From positions 1 to 6,356 of the forward strand of contig JAGWRL010000070.1 in NCBI GenBank assembly GCA_028876585.1: a DNA stretch of 6,356 nt, given 5' to 3'. Both the position numbers and the translations under genes were made by a program. The notes under the pieces were generated by a model. It did not search any database and had not been told where the DNA came from. It saw only the letters and a list, made by a program, of their open reading frames with translations. Below, in pieces: positions 5,296-6,356 of the stretch; within the stretch, counting starts at the first letter, position 1, and every line of letters starts with the position of its first letter. This stretch comes from Pseudomonadota bacterium. GTDB lineage: Bacteria > Pseudomonadota > Alphaproteobacteria > Rhizobiales > Beijerinckiaceae.

Positions 5296-6348
5296 TTACA
5301 ACCTGAGTTCACGCGCGAGCGCGTCGATGTCGGCGTTGGGGCCGAGCGCCTTGCGCGCCGAAGCGAGCGCGTCGCGCGCCTTGTCGGGCTCGTGCAACAC
5401 GGAATAGGCGCGAATGAGGCGGCCCCATTCCTGCGCGTCGCCGCCCTGGCTGGCGAGCCGCTGCGCGAGGCCCTGCACCATGGTCTCGATCATCTTCTGC
5501 TGATCGGGCGAGAAGGCGGGGGCGCTTTCGCTCTTGGGCGCTTCGCCCGTCAATGCGGCCAGGCGCGCGCGCAGGCCGAGCATCCACGGCTCGCGGCCTT
5601 TCGCCTGCGCCTCCACCCCCTGGTAGGCGGCGATCGCGTCCTGCGTCTTGCCGTCCTGCTCGGCCGCCAGCCCGAGATAGAATTTCGCCTTCGGCGCGTC
5701 GGGCGCCTTGTCGAACTGCTTGCGCGCCTCCGCCGTGACGACGCCCTCAGCGCTCGCCACCATCGCTTCGCCGAGATCGGCGCGCAGCGCCGGCTTGTCG
5801 TCGCCGAGCGCCAGCGCATGCGCATAGGCCGAGGCGGCGTCGGCGAAGCGGCCGAGCTTCATATAGACCGGCGCCACCACTTCCCAGCCGCGCAGGTCGT
5901 TGGGCGCCTTGGTCAGATGCGCCTCGATCTTGGCGACGGCGGCCTCGACGGCGTCGGGCGCGTTGGCGTCGACCTGGCGGGCGGCCAACGGTTCGTCGGG
6001 CAGGTCGGGCTTGCCGAGCCGGCCGTAGATCGCCAGCGCCACCGCGGGCACGACGACGAACACCACGACCGCCGCGACCCTGCGCCGCCCCAGCGAACCG
6101 CGCTCGCCGGCCTGCGCCGGCGCCCCGCTGACGGCGATCAACCGCCTTGCGGCTTCGGCGCGGGCGGAGGCGGCTTCCTGCGCCGGCAATTGCCCGCGCT
6201 CGACGTCGCGGGCGATCTCGTCGAGCTGCGCCCGGTAGAAATCCGCCTCGCGGGCCTCGTCGCGAGCCTGCCGCGCGCGAAAAGCCAGCGGCCACAGCGC
6301 AAAACCCATCGCAAGGCCGGTCATCACGGCCAGCGCGATCCACAACAT
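5296..6348 (-). CDS. ccmI: Cytochrome c maturation protein CcmI (CycH), TPR apocytochrome chaperone
   Basis: CcmI is a membrane-bound chaperone that binds the C-terminal part of apocytochrome c and delivers it to the CcmF-CcmH haem-ligation complex. The 350-residue protein has two transmembrane helices, at about 2-23 and 91-108. Between them is a cytoplasmic coiled-coil-like loop with the family motif FYRAQLDEIARDVERGQL (37-54). The periplasmic part holds tetratricopeptide repeats, e.g. GWEVVAPVYMKLGRFADAASAYAHAL (about 154-179) and KFYLGLAAEQDGKTQDAIAAYQ (about 222-243). The C-terminal region runs from about 280 with further helical repeats (EWGRLIRAYSVLHEPDKARDAL). It begins at ATG 6348-6346, the position expected for the first helix. 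Only 8 bases of upstream sequence remain, with no clear Shine-Dalgarno and no in-frame stop, so a slightly earlier start cannot be excluded. It heads the ccmIEFH operon, whose promoter must lie beyond the right edge, and its TAA is 1 base before the ccmE ATG. Confidence 0.94.
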   Translation of the reverse strand: MLWIALAVMTGLAMGFALWPLAFRARQARDEAREADFYRAQLDEIARDVERGQLPAQEAASARAEAARRLIAVSGAPAQAGERGSLGRRRVAAVVVFVVVPAVALAIYGRLGKPDLPDEPLAARQVDANAPDAVEAAVAKIEAHLTKAPNDLRGWEVVAPVYMKLGRFADAASAYAHALALGDDKPALRADLGEAMVASAEGVVTAEARKQFDKAPDAPKAKFYLGLAAEQDGKTQDAIAAYQGVEAQAKGREPWMLGLRARLAALTGEAPKSESAPAFSPDQQKMIETMVQGLAQRLASQGGDAQEWGRLIRAYSVLHEPDKARDALASARKALGPNADIDALARELRL

Positions 6349-6356
6349 CGCTTCGC

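Noticed and set aside
5295..5312. Upstream GTG start for ccmE
   Set aside because: It would add six residues and overlap ccmI; the ATG at 5294 gives the typical MTRKQ start and has AGG at good spacing.

Overview
The window is GC-rich chromosomal DNA that reads as an ordinary core region of an alphaproteobacterium, probably of the Hyphomicrobiales/Rhizobiales type. This is an inference from the high GC in third codon positions and the cytochrome c maturation order ccmI-ccmE-ccmF-ccmH, known in that class as cycHJKL. Genus cannot be fixed from the sequence alone. No phage, IS, CRISPR, tRNA or rRNA was found.

Layout, left to right. (1) Positions 1-569, minus strand: the N-terminal 60% of a UDP-glucuronate decarboxylase (UDP-xylose synthase), cut by the window edge. 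It makes a sugar nucleotide for envelope polysaccharide. (2) Positions 570-888: a 319-bp divergent intergenic region with an AT-richer core, short inverted repeats and weak promoter-like hexamers on both strands. (3) Positions 889-2423, plus strand: a two-gene unit. The first gene is trans-aconitate 2-methyltransferase (tam). Five bases later, from a TTG start, comes a TlyA-family rRNA 2'-O-methyltransferase. (4) Positions 2419-2430: a perfect 12-bp palindrome carrying the stop codons of tlyA and of the converging ccmH, which are 2 bp apart. (5) Positions 2426-6348, minus strand: the operon ccmI-ccmE-ccmF-ccmH, read right to left. Junctions are a 1-bp gap (ccmI/ccmE), a 4-bp ATGA overlap (ccmE/ccmF) and a 4-bp GTGA overlap (ccmF/ccmH), which implies translational coupling.

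The ccm genes form the late half of System I cytochrome c maturation. CcmE carries haem covalently in the periplasm and CcmF is the membrane haem lyase that receives it. CcmH reduces the CXXCH cysteines of the apocytochrome, and CcmI presents the apocytochrome through TPR repeats. The early genes (ccmABCD and ccmG) are not in the window. Tam and TlyA are both SAM-dependent methyltransferases but have unrelated substrates.

I found no convincing undescribed system. The best leads are a four-residue, cysteine-bearing insertion in CcmE (CTGAC, residues 86-90), the stop-codon palindrome between tlyA and ccmH, the short TlyA form with a complete catalytic tetrad, and the structured divergent intergenic region.
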